Assembly: GCF_023015695.1 (NCBI RefSeq)
Contig: NZ_JALKAS010000001.1
Span: 248,001 to 312,000, forward strand
Direction of reading: 5' to 3'
DNA length: 64,000 bases
Source of the DNA: Jannaschia sp. S6380
GTDB taxonomy: Bacteria; Pseudomonadota; Alphaproteobacteria; Rhodobacterales; Rhodobacteraceae
The notes under the pieces are model-generated. The model saw nothing but the letters and a program-made list of their open reading frames with translations, made no database searches and was not told where the DNA came from. The stretch's first letter is position 1. Every line of letters begins with the position of its first letter. Positions 63,958 to 64,000 of the stretch are shown here, piece after piece. Position numbers and translations under genes: made by a program.

Positions 63958-64000
63958 AGCTGCGTCACGTCCCCTGCTGATATCCGTTTGAGAACCTCGG

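Overview
The window looks like a chromosome segment of a high-GC alphaproteobacterium, most likely Rhodobacterales (Paracoccaceae/Roseobacteraceae). Evidence: G+C-rich coding with strong third-position bias, a DUF6280-type protein, alphaproteobacterial-style EF-P, RecJ, GlpX, Hom and TolC genes, and a trb/tra/DUF2285/DUF736/DUF2493 transfer backbone typical of alphaproteobacterial integrative elements. No 16S gene is present, so the assignment is inference.

Layout. (A) 1-9,640: copper/metal-response gene set: small membrane and secreted proteins, a cytochrome c' with a Met-rich insert, a diheme cytochrome c, an ArsP/COG0701-type permease, a PQQ-type sugar dehydrogenase, a Met-rich EF-hand protein, a VTT-domain membrane protein and a Cu(I) P-type ATPase. 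Six transcription units are preceded by copies of a CueR/HmrR-like promoter-operator (TTGACC overlapping a dyad). The regulator gene itself is not in the window. (B) 9,735-14,298: a hydrolase/membrane-protein pair resembling RcgR/RcgA, a serine dehydratase remnant and a LysR regulator. (C) 14,280-24,080: complete leftward mating-pair-formation operon trbB-C-D-E-J-K-L-F-G-I plus DUF2274. (D) 24,081-31,830: a lower-GC defence island. An Mrr/AspBHI-like restriction endonuclease is divergent from an operon of ribbon-helix-helix protein, C5-cytosine methyltransferase, Vsr endonuclease, a 701-aa protein with two GHKL ATPase modules and a histidine-kinase-like H-box, and a receiver-like protein translationally coupled to it. 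This is the most interesting system here: a restriction-modification locus that appears to carry its own phosphorelay. (E) 31,831-41,371: copG, traG (coupling protein), relaxase, lytic transglycosylase, traF peptidase, DUF2840, repA with internal iteron-like repeats, an AlpA-like HTH gene, a frameshifted DUF6499/DUF2285 gene, another DUF2285 gene and an XRE regulator. (F) 41,482-50,623: DUF736, a membrane protein, DUF2493, a toprim protein, a large ParB-like protein and DUF932 (the last two share a structured leader), an excisionase-like gene and a tyrosine integrase that runs into tRNA-Glu. (G) 50,567-62,836: ordinary chromosome: tRNA-Glu, recJ, glpX, aldo/keto reductase, hom, a lipoprotein, a TetR regulator, efp, a sulfotransferase-like gene, DUF6280, a PopZ-like gene, tolC, a pcm-like gene and tRNA-Cys. 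(H) 62,923-end: a second, unrelated tyrosine integrase beside tRNA-Cys, the start of another integrated element.

Working together: regions B-F form one integrative conjugative element inserted at tRNA-Glu, with region A probably metal-resistance cargo of the same element. Its other end was not found and may lie left of position 1. The defence island sits between the trb operon and the copG/traG end of the transfer operon, as cargo would.
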